DNA from: an uncultured bacterium
GTDB taxonomy: Bacteria; Muiribacteriota; Ozemobacteria; Ozemobacterales; Ozemobacteraceae
NCBI GenBank assembly: GCA_937949615.1
Contig: CALEDQ010000032.1
Span: 1 to 64,000, forward strand
DNA: 64,000 nucleotides
Direction of reading: 5' to 3'
Positions 27,525 to 35,868 of this stretch are shown here, one piece after another (within the stretch, counting starts at the first letter, position 1; each line of letters opens with the position of its first letter). A program made the position numbers and the translations under genes. The notes below the pieces were generated by a model. It saw only the letters and a program-made list of their open reading frames with translations, did not search any database and had not been told where the DNA came from.

Positions 27525-29200
27525 ACGACCGACTAACAATCGACTGCGCTCAAAATATTGAATCCAGCATCAGCGAAGGGAAACAAAATACAGTGAACCA
27601 TTTTTTCGTCATTTTGCAACAATTCCGTAAATCGTCTGTCTCTATAATACTGATTTCATCGGTATTTTTCTTCGCGTTTTCAGCTTGTGCATCTGAGCCG
27701 ACAAGCGACCGGCAGTTTTCAGCAACGGGCCGCGGCGGAGCGGTCAGCTGCGGACACCCGCTGGCAGCGGCGGCAGCGGCCAGAATTTTGCAGGCAGGCG
27801 GCAATGCGGTCGATGCAGCAGTGGCGGCCGGTTTCATGCTTGGAGTCGTTGATTTTTCGAATTCCGGCATTGGTGGTGACGGTTTTGCACTTGTCTGCAC
27901 GTCAGCCGGACGGGTTTCGGCCTTCGATGGCTCTACCAGGTGGCCGGCTTTGAAAAAACAGACCAGTCCGGCCAGCTTTATTGGCCTGCCAACGGTTCCT
28001 GAAATGCTTTTAAAAATGCAGCGCCTGTATGGGAAAAAATCGGCATCTGAGGTTATGGCGCCAGCGGTTTACGCATGTATCAAAGGTTTCAAGGTCACCG
28101 CCTATCTGGAAAAGGTTGTTGAAAAAAAACTGCTGAACACCCGTGATCCTTTGACCATATCGTTTCTGGCTCCGAATGGTTACCCGCTGCGGGCTGGCCA
28201 GCTGTTTTATCAACCCCGGCTGGCTCGAACACTTATGCAACTGGCATCAGACAATGGTGAGTCATTTTATCGCGGCAAAGATGCAGAAAATACGGTTGCC
28301 GACATGCAGAAACGCGGTTCTCTTTATCAATTGCGTGATTTCGCCGGTTATCACAGTCGAATCGTCATGCCACTGAGATATGATTACGGAGAATTCAGTA
28401 TTTATGGCTGCCCTCCCCCATCCTGCTCACTGGTTACCATTAAGCTGGCATTGCAGCTTCTGGCGTCCGGTCAGGGTTTGTTTCCGCGCTCAGGCAGTGA
28501 GCTGATGACTATCGCCAGGCTTGGCCAGAAATTTATCTCGACCAAATTTGACTCGCTGGCTGCCTGTCTGAAAACGCCAGAAAAATTCGATGAATTTGTC
28601 AGACAATATCAACCACCAGAAAAAATAACCGGAGGAAAGTTGCCCGATTCAAACACCACCCACCTCTGCGTCTGGGATAAAGATGGAATGGCAGTTTCGA
28701 TAACCCTGACGCTTGGCAACCATTTTGGCACGGGCGAACTGTCTCCGGGTGGCTTTTTCTACAATAACGGTCTGCGCAACTATACCGGTCAGGTCGCTTC
28801 TTATCCGAAAGATTACCCTGCCGATGCCGGTCCGGTTTCTTCGAAGTCACCAGTTATCGTTATCAGAAAAGGCCGACCATGGCTGGCCCTTGGAGGGGCC
28901 GGTGCAGACCGGATAATTTTCAATACAGCTCTGGCACTTGCCCGCCTGCTGCACGGGCACACTCCGACCAGCTGCATTGCCGCGCCAAGATTTTATCTTG
29001 ACTATCAGAACCGCCTGACGCTTGAATGGCAGCCGGCAGCCGGGTTACTCGATGAAGCCAGGAAACTTGCTGAGAGCTCAGAAATCAAAGCAGGCTGCGA
29101 CGATTTCTTCGGCCTGGTAAGTATTATCAGAAACGAAAACGGCAGCCTGATAACGGCTGCCGATCATCGTCGTGATGGTTCTTGTGCGGTACTGCCCTAG
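27521..29200 (+). CDS. Secreted gamma-glutamyltranspeptidase-like Ntn hydrolase
   Basis: A 559-residue protein of the GGT family, which cleaves gamma-glutamyl amides after self-processing. HPLAAAAAARILQAGGNAVD and SGIGGDGFAL are the family's N-terminal motifs. SNTTHLCVWDKDGMAVS gives the processing site, with Thr379 as the predicted new N-terminal nucleophile, and LALGGAGADRI corresponds to the oxyanion/GG motif. A hydrophobic export signal (SIILISSVFFFAFSACAS) starts only at residue ~41, so a GTG at codon 25 (27593) may be the real start. AGGAG at 27508-27512 nevertheless supports ATG 27521, which overlaps the cyclase stop by 4 bp. The 3' end overlaps the convergent MlaC-like gene by 4 bp. 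Confidence 0.85.
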   Translation: MNDRLTIDCAQNIESSISEGKQNTVNHFFVILQQFRKSSVSIILISSVFFFAFSACASEPTSDRQFSATGRGGAVSCGHPLAAAAAARILQAGGNAVDAAVAAGFMLGVVDFSNSGIGGDGFALVCTSAGRVSAFDGSTRWPALKKQTSPASFIGLPTVPEMLLKMQRLYGKKSASEVMAPAVYACIKGFKVTAYLEKVVEKKLLNTRDPLTISFLAPNGYPLRAGQLFYQPRLARTLMQLASDNGESFYRGKDAENTVADMQKRGSLYQLRDFAGYHSRIVMPLRYDYGEFSIYGCPPPSCSLVTIKLALQLLASGQGLFPRSGSELMTIARLGQKFISTKFDSLAACLKTPEKFDEFVRQYQPPEKITGGKLPDSNTTHLCVWDKDGMAVSITLTLGNHFGTGELSPGGFFYNNGLRNYTGQVASYPKDYPADAGPVSSKSPVIVIRKGRPWLALGGAGADRIIFNTALALARLLHGHTPTSCIAAPRFYLDYQNRLTLEWQPAAGLLDEARKLAESSEIKAGCDDFFGLVSIIRNENGSLITAADHRRDGSCAVLP

Positions 29201-30756
29201 AACGATACCTCGCCACCATCATCGCTGGGGCCGGGGTAATAATCGTCGTCGTCGATAGTACCACCGCCATCACCATAACTGCCGTCAGACGGCGGCGTAT
29301 CGCTGGCTGCGGCATCATCAGACGGTTCAGGCGGGGGTGGAACCTCATCGCCTGATGTTTCTGGCGGTGGCGGCACATCGTCGCCCGCTTCATCATCGAC
29401 GGATGGAGGATCAGGATATTCAGAATCGCCGGCAGAAACATCACCAGAATCGTCACTGGTGAAAGAATCGGGCCGCAGGGTGTCACCTTCGTCACCGGCA
29501 GGTTCTTCACCCGATGGAGGTGGTGGTGTTGATTCCCAAGCCGGTTCACCAGAAGAATCAGGTTGAGAAGGGGTGATAGTTATCTCATCGCTGCCCTGAA
29601 ATGCTGGTTCCTGGTATGAGTCGATCTCACCGAATTCATTGGCACCGCTAACCGTAAGTTCATCTGGAATTTCGCCCGGAAGAATACCACCAACCGCCTC
29701 GATCTTCGGCAGACTCAGGGTTTCAATTATGCGTTCACGCAGATTGGTCATGTGCTTCATCAACTGCAGACTGCCGTGATAGAAATTCAGAACCACCAGC
29801 TTCTTACCCAGAGGGATCAGAACCATGTGGGTAAACAGTCGACGATTGTTTTTGAGAAAATGAAAAAGAACGTGACCGATTTCGACGCCGGCAAGTTCAC
29901 TCTTCCACTGGTCAAAAAGTCTTGGCTGGAAAGGCATCAGGCTCTCTTTGATGGCCTTGCCGACCTGCGCCAGATTTTGTGGTTCATCATAAGTAGCAGC
30001 CTGAACATGCATCAGAAACTGCCCGTCGAAAGCACTGACAGAAGCGAGAAGCGCCGGGCTGACGTTTTCTCTGATCAGGAAATCACTCGGAACCATAACA
30101 CTGAATTCAAATTCTTTGTTTCGAATAGGTCTGAAACCGCGTTTTTCGCCATAAAATGGCCGCAGTCCCGCAACATAATTATCAATTCCAACGCCCTTGA
30201 GGGCATTTCTGAAGGTATCGGTAAGTCTCTGATTGTTCAAAACGTAATCATAGATGTACCAGCGGTCTTTAATATAGTAGCAATAGACCACAAACTCAAA
30301 TTTGCCCTGAGTGGTATCGATTTTGACCACGACCTTACTCTGAACCTGCTTGTGATATCTTGGGTTCGAATAGTCGATCTTGGCACCACCGGCAACCCGG
30401 TTCATGATTTTTGACAGAAAGCGGAATTCGTTGCGCTGGGTCTGAATCTGGAAGGAAAAAAGCTCCCGGTATTCGGCCGGGTCCATGCGCTGCAGCTGGC
30501 GGTCAAAAATAAGCTTCAAAAAGGTTCCAACATCGAAGTTTGCCAGACAGATGTCATATTCGCCTGCCATCAGGCCGCCCATGAATTCATAAACCATGGG
30601 AATCGGCGTCGGCAACTCTGACCTGGCACCTGGCGGTTCAGGAATATCTACCAGAAGACCGTCTGGATCGGCGCCCTGCGCAAAAGACACTGGAACCAGT
30701 GCCAGAACCATGAAAACCACAGCTGACAGTAATGTTAATGCTTTTTTTGCTACCAT
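29197..30756 (-). CDS. Secreted MlaC-like protein with acidic proline-rich tail
   Basis: A 519-residue protein with a signal peptide (cleavage after VSFA, ~residue 26). Residues ~65-190 resemble MlaC/Ttg2D lipid-binding proteins: MDPAEYRELFSFQIQTQ, then VVVKIDTTQGKFEFVVYCYY and DRWYIYDYVLNNQRLTDTFR follow the MlaC strand order. A middle domain (~200-355) of unknown type follows. From ~370 to the end the sequence is disordered and rich in Pro, Ser, Asp and Glu, with repeated VPPPPE-type units. MlaC normally ferries phospholipids between the membranes, but no mlaABDEF genes lie nearby. The gene has its own promoter ending 6 nt before the ATG. Confidence 0.6.
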   Translation of the reverse strand: MVAKKALTLLSAVVFMVLALVPVSFAQGADPDGLLVDIPEPPGARSELPTPIPMVYEFMGGLMAGEYDICLANFDVGTFLKLIFDRQLQRMDPAEYRELFSFQIQTQRNEFRFLSKIMNRVAGGAKIDYSNPRYHKQVQSKVVVKIDTTQGKFEFVVYCYYIKDRWYIYDYVLNNQRLTDTFRNALKGVGIDNYVAGLRPFYGEKRGFRPIRNKEFEFSVMVPSDFLIRENVSPALLASVSAFDGQFLMHVQAATYDEPQNLAQVGKAIKESLMPFQPRLFDQWKSELAGVEIGHVLFHFLKNNRRLFTHMVLIPLGKKLVVLNFYHGSLQLMKHMTNLRERIIETLSLPKIEAVGGILPGEIPDELTVSGANEFGEIDSYQEPAFQGSDEITITPSQPDSSGEPAWESTPPPPSGEEPAGDEGDTLRPDSFTSDDSGDVSAGDSEYPDPPSVDDEAGDDVPPPPETSGDEVPPPPEPSDDAAASDTPPSDGSYGDGGGTIDDDDYYPGPSDDGGEVSF

Positions 30757-30762
30757 GGTATT

Positions 30763-30791
30763 AGACTAAATCACCCTTTGCCAATTGTCAA
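30763..30791 (-). promoter_or_regulatory. Sigma70-like promoter of the MlaC-like gene, predicted leaderless
   Basis: On the minus strand a perfect TTGACA (30786-30791), a 17-bp spacer and TAGTCT (30763-30768). Only 6 nt separate the -10 box from ATG 30756, so the A of ATG is the likely +1. Confidence 0.55.
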
Positions 30792-30818
30792 TCGCAGCAG
30801 GAAGTTTGTTTTTCTTCC

Positions 30819-30848
30819 TTGAAGTGCGCCGGTAATAAGTGCTAGAAT
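30819..30848 (+). promoter_or_regulatory. Candidate promoter of tatA
   Basis: TTGAAG (30819-30824), an 18-bp spacer and TAGAAT (30843-30848). The predicted transcript start is near 30855, giving a short leader that holds GGAGG before tatA. It is divergent from the MlaC-like gene's promoter. Confidence 0.5.
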
Positions 30849-30879
30849 TGCCGGCAGGTTATGCACATGGAGGCAGGAA

Positions 30880-31050
30880 ATGGGCATTGGTTTCACTGAG
30901 CTGATCGTTATTCTCGTAATCATTCTGATCCTCTTTGGCCCTGGCAAGCTTCCGGAAATCGGCAAAGCTCTGGGGCGCGGAATAAAGGAATTTAAAGATG
31001 CCCAGAAGGACAATCATAGAAAAGACGACGATTCTTCTGGCACGAAATAA
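30880..31050 (+). CDS. tatA: Twin-arginine translocase subunit TatA/E
   Basis: A 56-residue protein. It has the hallmark single N-terminal membrane helix ([20 protein letters not shown]), the [14 protein letters not shown] hinge and amphipathic helix, and a charged tail. TatA oligomers form the protein-conducting element for folded Tat substrates. GGAGG at 30869-30873 lies 6 nt before the ATG. tatB and tatC are not in this window. The TPR-protein gene follows after 39 bp, so the two are probably cotranscribed. Confidence 0.93.
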   Translation: MGIGFTELIVILVIILILFGPGKLPEIGKALGRGIKEFKDAQKDNHRKDDDSSGTK

Positions 31051-31089
31051 AACTGAAATTTCCGAAAAACAGCAATTGGAGAAGCAGGC

Positions 31090-33204
31090 GTGAGAAACAA
31101 AGCAAAAAAAACCATCTGGCATTTTCTGTCAGGTTCGATTCTTTCGATAGGACTGCTGGCCTCTTCGCCGGTTATGGCCGACACACCCGAGCAGCGTGAA
31201 CAATATCGCTACGCCCTCGGACTCGTGCAGCGTCATCTCTATGAAGAAGCATCAAAAGTTCTTTCACGACTTCTTTCAGAGCCAAAGGTTTTCTCGCAGG
31301 TCGACGGGGCATTATTCTGGCTGGCAGAATGTGAATACCGGCAGAAAAACTACGTCAAAGCCGCCGGATTGTATAACAAGCTGCTGAAAGAATACCCAAA
31401 CAGTATTTTTCGCGATCGATCGGCTTACGGTCTGGCCTGGTCACACAGTAATGACAACAACCCCAAATCGGCTGTCGAAGCTTTTGCCCGCGTCAGTAAA
31501 AACGATCTGCCGCTCTGGATTGACGCAAACCTGAAACGTGGTTTCCTGATGGTTAAATTCAACATGGACACCGAGCAGACGGTAAGGGTATATGAAGAGC
31601 TGCTCAAAGAGCCCACTCTTAACGATGCCCAGAAGTTTGAGGCGCATCTGCAGGCCGGGGTCGGCAAATTCAACCAGAGCATTTTCAAGCAGGCGCTCGA
31701 GCATTTTGCCAAGGCGCTCGATAAATGCCCGGCAGATAAAGCCCAGGCTCTGCAGTTTTACATTGCCGAATCGTATTTCAGACTCAAAGACTACAGCGCT
31801 GCAAGCAGCGAATATGCAAAAACGATCGCACTCGGGCCTGATTCAAACCTTGGTCAGAAATCTGCATATTCCATGGCCTGGTGCCACATCAGGCTTTCTG
31901 AACCGGAAAAAGCACTGGCGCTTTTCGAAAAACAGGCCGGTAACCCGAATTCAGTGGTCAGAAAAGATTCGATCAAAAACCTTGTCGACCTGCTGATGAA
32001 CATGCACCGCTATGAAAAAGCCATAGACTGGATTACCCGCACCGTAAGTGCGCTAGACTCAGCTGATCAACCAGAACTTGATTTTATCAAAGCCCTGGCC
32101 CTCTCCCGCAATGGTGAATTTGAAAAAAGTCTGCGGGCCTTTGAAGACTTTCTGAAAAAATACCCGAAAAGTAACAAGGTAAACGAAGCTCACTATCAGT
32201 CAGGACTGGTTAACATCTCGCTGGGACGCTTCAAAGAAGCGATTGCCAACTTTGAAAAGGTAACATCAGAAAAAGTCGACCCTGATATTCGCGAAAAAGC
32301 CATCTATCGCATCGGTGAATGCTGGTTCAATCTTGGCAACATCACTATGGCAGGCGACTTTTTCAACAAAGTCATCAAGCAGTTTCCCAAAGGCAAGGCC
32401 CGCTTCGACGCGCTTTATCAGCTGGGCGAACTGGCCTATCTGCAGAACAGCTATGCCGATGCCCTCACCGCTTTTGAAGCAATTACCGCATCGGGTAACG
32501 AGCTTGCTCCACAGGCAACCTTCAGAGCCGCGGAAGTGTTGATGAAAGCAGGCAGACACCAGGAAGCGATCACCAGATTTCAGCAGTATATCGACCAGAA
32601 CCCCAAAGGCAAACTGCGCGAAGATGCCATTTTTAAAATTGGTCTCAGCTGGCTTGAACTTAAAGATCAGGGGCAGGCTCTGGCAGCATTCTCGCAGCTT
32701 CTCGACGCAACCGGTTATTTCCGCCAGGAAGCCAGATTTCACATAGCAGAAATCGCCCGCAGTCTTGGCAATTACCCTCTTGCAATACAGCATTACAAAG
32801 CCATTACCACCGAAGAGCCGAATCATCCGCTGGCCCCAATGGCCAGGCGGGCGGCCGGCATTTCTCTCTTTCAGACCGGCGACTATAAGGCTGCCATCGA
32901 ATCATTCAGCGGTATTCTCAAAGATTACCCGTCAACCGATGCGGCAATTCCTGAAACACGTCTATGGCTCGGCAAAAGCCTGATCGCCTCGGGCGACACC
33001 GACAACGGCATTCTTGAAGTGCTGAAGGTTCCGGTCCTCTATCCCGGCAGCCCGTTTATTGCCGAAGCTTATGCAGAAGCAGCGAGAGGTTACGAGAAAC
33101 TTAAAAACATCAATAAATCCAGAATGATGTATGAAGAAGTTCTCAAGGCCAAACCATCACCAGAATTAACGGCTGAAGCAGAAACCGCCCTCAAAAAGCC
33201 CTGA
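31090..33204 (+). CDS. Periplasmic TPR-repeat protein
   Basis: A 704-residue protein with a signal peptide (cleavage probably after PVMA, ~residue 30), followed by about 15 tetratricopeptide-like repeats over its full length. Many carry the Y-x-x-A-x-x-x-Y/F pattern, for example NYVKAAGLYNKLLKEYPNS and KYPKSNKVNEAHYQSGLV. The architecture resembles BamD/CpoB-like envelope scaffold proteins; no enzymatic motif is visible. The start is GTG 31090 preceded by GGAG (about 8 nt). It follows tatA and is closed by a strong terminator. Confidence 0.8.
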   Translation: MRNKAKKTIWHFLSGSILSIGLLASSPVMADTPEQREQYRYALGLVQRHLYEEASKVLSRLLSEPKVFSQVDGALFWLAECEYRQKNYVKAAGLYNKLLKEYPNSIFRDRSAYGLAWSHSNDNNPKSAVEAFARVSKNDLPLWIDANLKRGFLMVKFNMDTEQTVRVYEELLKEPTLNDAQKFEAHLQAGVGKFNQSIFKQALEHFAKALDKCPADKAQALQFYIAESYFRLKDYSAASSEYAKTIALGPDSNLGQKSAYSMAWCHIRLSEPEKALALFEKQAGNPNSVVRKDSIKNLVDLLMNMHRYEKAIDWITRTVSALDSADQPELDFIKALALSRNGEFEKSLRAFEDFLKKYPKSNKVNEAHYQSGLVNISLGRFKEAIANFEKVTSEKVDPDIREKAIYRIGECWFNLGNITMAGDFFNKVIKQFPKGKARFDALYQLGELAYLQNSYADALTAFEAITASGNELAPQATFRAAEVLMKAGRHQEAITRFQQYIDQNPKGKLREDAIFKIGLSWLELKDQGQALAAFSQLLDATGYFRQEARFHIAEIARSLGNYPLAIQHYKAITTEEPNHPLAPMARRAAGISLFQTGDYKAAIESFSGILKDYPSTDAAIPETRLWLGKSLIASGDTDNGILEVLKVPVLYPGSPFIAEAYAEAARGYEKLKNINKSRMMYEEVLKAKPSPELTAEAETALKKP

Positions 33205-33220
33205 TACTGCATCAATAGAA

Positions 33221-33259
33221 ATCAGCCCCGCAAAGAAACATGCGGGGCTGATTTTTTTT
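33221..33259 (+). terminator. Rho-independent terminator of the tatA/TPR operon
   Basis: A 12-bp perfect stem, ATCAGCCCCGCA (33221-33232) with TGCGGGGCTGAT (33241-33252), an 8-nt loop and a run of eight T. Confidence 0.93.
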
Positions 33260-33263
33260 GCGC

Positions 33264-33292
33264 AAAAAAACAGTAAAGGCTTCAGAAGCCTT
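33264..33292 (-). terminator. Terminator of the FHA gene
   Basis: On the minus strand the palindrome AAGGCTTCTGAAGCCTT (33276-33292) overlaps the stop codon of the FHA gene. After 5 nt it is followed by seven T (33264-33270). The stem is short, so efficiency is uncertain. Confidence 0.6.
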
Positions 33293-34226
33293 ATATAGCT
33301 CTGGCTTTGACCACAATAAAGTCGAGGCCGCCAAGATTGAGTGTATCGCCAGGTTTGATCACCTGCTTCTCTTTGATGCTTCTGCCATTTAGACGCGTGG
33401 TGTTGGTTTCAGTCAAAGGCGTTACATAAACAAGACCCTTGCTGGCCGTAACTTCAATATGCTCTCGACTGACCTCGTTAGCAGGAATACATATCTGGTT
33501 TTCTTTTTTCCTTCCGATTCTGATGGTGCTTCCCTGAGCTTCGTATGGCTTTCCATCACCTTCGAGAGCAAAAATGAGTTTTTCTTTAGGCTGAATAGGA
33601 GGGGCTTCAGCCGCCAAAACCGGCTCTGGAGCTTTTGGCGCGACAGGAGCGCTGGTTACCGGAGCAGGGGCAGGTTTCTTTTCTGGTGTCGTGGTCTGAG
33701 ATGGCTGCGAAGGCTTTTCAGCAGCATCGACATCGGCCAGACGACCGGCCACAGGTGGCGCAGTCACTGCCTTGTTTTTCAGGGTCCGCTTCGCTTCACC
33801 GGGCGACGCATCAGAAGAAGAGCCCGGTTTTTTATTTGAACTTTTTTCGTCTGCAACTTCAGCTTCGAGTGCTGCGAGTCTTGACAGCGGGCTTATTTCA
33901 GGTTTTTCAGAGACAACGGCATTCTTCTGAGTTTTTCTGCCACCAGAAGAAGCCTCAGAATCAGCAATATTCACACCCTTTGTTTGAACCGGGGTTTCTT
34001 CAGACTTGTCAAAATCAGCCAGAGTCGATTCTGGCTTTGCTGAAGATTTTTTCGAAGTCGCCAGCAATCTGAAAACAATCACCAGCAGAATTATAAGAAC
34101 TGGAACGGCAAGAATAAGAACGCTATTGGCCTGAGGCGCGTCAACAGCTGCCGTTGCCGTATCAGCCCAGGCTTTCTGATTAAGAAAAACAAGAACTGCC
34201 TGCAGCAGCTTTTTATTATAGTTCAT
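33291..34226 (-). CDS. Membrane-anchored FHA-domain protein
   Basis: A 311-residue protein. The first ~20 residues look like a weak signal or membrane-targeting segment. A clear TM helix, SVLILAVPVLIILLVIVFRL, lies at ~35-54. A Pro/Ala/Lys-rich linker (~60-215) follows, then an FHA domain at ~225-305 with IRIGR, the SREH loop and TRLNG, which bind phosphothreonine peptides. The FHA domain is probably cytoplasmic and may recruit a phosphorylated partner, but no Ser/Thr kinase is encoded in this window. The gene is monocistronic and has AAAGG upstream of its ATG. Confidence 0.85.
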   Translation of the reverse strand: MNYNKKLLQAVLVFLNQKAWADTATAAVDAPQANSVLILAVPVLIILLVIVFRLLATSKKSSAKPESTLADFDKSEETPVQTKGVNIADSEASSGGRKTQKNAVVSEKPEISPLSRLAALEAEVADEKSSNKKPGSSSDASPGEAKRTLKNKAVTAPPVAGRLADVDAAEKPSQPSQTTTPEKKPAPAPVTSAPVAPKAPEPVLAAEAPPIQPKEKLIFALEGDGKPYEAQGSTIRIGRKKENQICIPANEVSREHIEVTASKGLVYVTPLTETNTTRLNGRSIKEKQVIKPGDTLNLGGLDFIVVKARAI

Positions 34227-34569
34227 TGTTAAAAACCTTTCTTTCAGCCATTTATCTACGACTGTTCCGGGCTTCGTGCTTTTACTTTTTTACAAACCGG
34301 TTTTACAAATCTGATTCTGCCGGCAAAAACCGGAGCGACATACTTATTCCTCTGACAAAAGTATTTTTGCAGATTCCCATAACTATGTTATTTCGGTTAA
34401 AGCTTTCTGTAAAGTCTCAAGCTGCATAAAGTTCAAACTCTTTGAGGCGGCCGAAATCCGGCTGCTGGCCTGACAGCCGGTTGAGCTTGATTTTATAGGC
34501 AACCTGACGTAAATTAGCCGGATGCTCGAAAGGACCTGAGCTAATCAAAGCGAATTGCAGGAGCTTGCC
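34227..34569. other. Intergenic region with hairpin and candidate promoter
   Basis: No gene of 30 or more codons looks real here. A perfect 7-bp inverted repeat, CCGGCTG (34458-34464) and CAGCCGG (34474-34480), precedes a candidate plus-strand promoter: TTGATT (34487-34492), 17 bp, TAAATT (34510-34515). Transcription would begin near 34522. I could not match the ~50-nt leader, or the hairpin, to any riboswitch class I know. Confidence 0.4.
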
Positions 34570-35850
34570 ATGTTCAAAAACAGATTCTCGATAATTATGT
34601 TTCTGATCATTATTCTGTCGGCTGTTTCAGCTTCGGGACAGAACATTGAACAGAAAATTACCAGACTGTTCAGCTTTGACCCGCACCCGATGGCAGCTGA
34701 GTTTGCAGAACCCGTGCCGTACAAAGGAGAATTCCTGCAGCACGAGGTTCTTTTTCACGAGACCTGGAAAAGCAGCGCGGGTAAAGAATACCTCGAAAGC
34801 ATTCATTTCACGCTGAATATTGTTCAGTCCGGCAATGTCATCGCTTCGGCATCCACCGCCCCATTCACCACCGTCAAATTGAAAAAAGGTCAGCAGATCG
34901 CTGAAACCAGCATCGGAACAACCAGGCTGGCAGTATTTATCGAGGATTTCTCAAAAACCGGCCCTGGACTTGCAGAGCTTACGCTGACCTTCAAACTCTC
35001 ATACCCGGAAGTGAAAGTTGAAAAAGCCGAAGCAAAAATTGCCAATCTTAAAACTTCAACGGCACTTGACCTCTGCCGCAAACTTGCCGAGCGAGCCAAC
35101 CAGATTCCGGTCGAGAATGTCGGAGCCAGACTCAGTCTCTACAAAAAAGCTCTGGCAGCTGCGCCGACCGCCCCATCTTCGCCGGAAGCGGCAGAATTTC
35201 ATGCCAGCATCGGTAAGTTGATTGCCGATATTGAACAAAAACGATCACTTCAGGCAGAACCGGCTCCGACCAGTGTGCCTGCCGAAGAACCACAGAAAAC
35301 AGCTGTAACAGAATCATCTTCAACAACTGAAAGCAAAGCATCAGAAGCTACCGCACCGGCAGCAACAAAACAACCCGGCACAGTTGCACCTGAAGCAACT
35401 GCATTATACCGACAGGCACAGTCTCTTTTTGCACAGGATAAGGGCCCTGAAGCCAGAGAAGCATTGCGCCGGGCCATTGAAATCGCGCCGGATTACCGTG
35501 AAGCTCTTATTCTTCTCGGAGACAACGCCTACAGTAACCGCAAATATGCCAAAGCCAGAGAAGCATTTGAAAAGGTCATCAGCCTCGACGAAAAAGACGC
35601 TGATTCGCTGCTTAAATTCTTCAAGGCCGGCTATTATCTTGGGGAGGGCTCTGAAGCCGTCTTAAAGCTTGCGGCCGCAAAAGACAAACACCCTGACGAT
35701 CTGCGACTGAAAATGGCATTTGCTGAAGCATCTTTTCAGCTTGGCGACCTGATCAACGCCGAAGCCGCCTGCATCGAGATTCTAAACTTGAATGCCGGGC
35801 ATTCACAAGCAAAAGACCTGCTTGAGCGGGTCAGAAAACATCTGAAATAA
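34570..35850 (+). CDS. Secreted TPR-domain protein
   Basis: A 426-residue protein with a signal peptide (SIIMFLIIILSAVSASG). An N-terminal beta-rich region (~25-150) follows, then a Ser/Thr/Ala/Pro/Glu-rich linker (~225-280) and three or four TPR units (~280-420: ALYRQAQSLFAQDKGPEARE, ALILLGDNAYSNRKYAKARE). The open frame extends to TTG 34555, but ATG 34570 is preferred because GCAGGAG (34557-34563) lies 6 nt upstream. It precedes ktrB by 18 bp and may be cotranscribed with it. Function unknown. Confidence 0.75.
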   Translation: MFKNRFSIIMFLIIILSAVSASGQNIEQKITRLFSFDPHPMAAEFAEPVPYKGEFLQHEVLFHETWKSSAGKEYLESIHFTLNIVQSGNVIASASTAPFTTVKLKKGQQIAETSIGTTRLAVFIEDFSKTGPGLAELTLTFKLSYPEVKVEKAEAKIANLKTSTALDLCRKLAERANQIPVENVGARLSLYKKALAAAPTAPSSPEAAEFHASIGKLIADIEQKRSLQAEPAPTSVPAEEPQKTAVTESSSTTESKASEATAPAATKQPGTVAPEATALYRQAQSLFAQDKGPEAREALRRAIEIAPDYREALILLGDNAYSNRKYAKAREAFEKVISLDEKDADSLLKFFKAGYYLGEGSEAVLKLAAAKDKHPDDLRLKMAFAEASFQLGDLINAEAACIEILNLNAGHSQAKDLLERVRKHLK

Positions 35851-35868
35851 TCAGACAGGATTCAAAAA

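Noticed and set aside
29220..29560. Repetitive GC-rich stretch that could look like a CRISPR or satellite array
   Set aside because: It is the in-frame Pro/Asp/Ser-rich tail of the MlaC-like protein; units are irregular and have no spacers.
34227..34569. Possible riboswitch upstream of the TPR gene
   Set aside because: A hairpin exists, but no conserved core of a riboswitch class I know could be matched.
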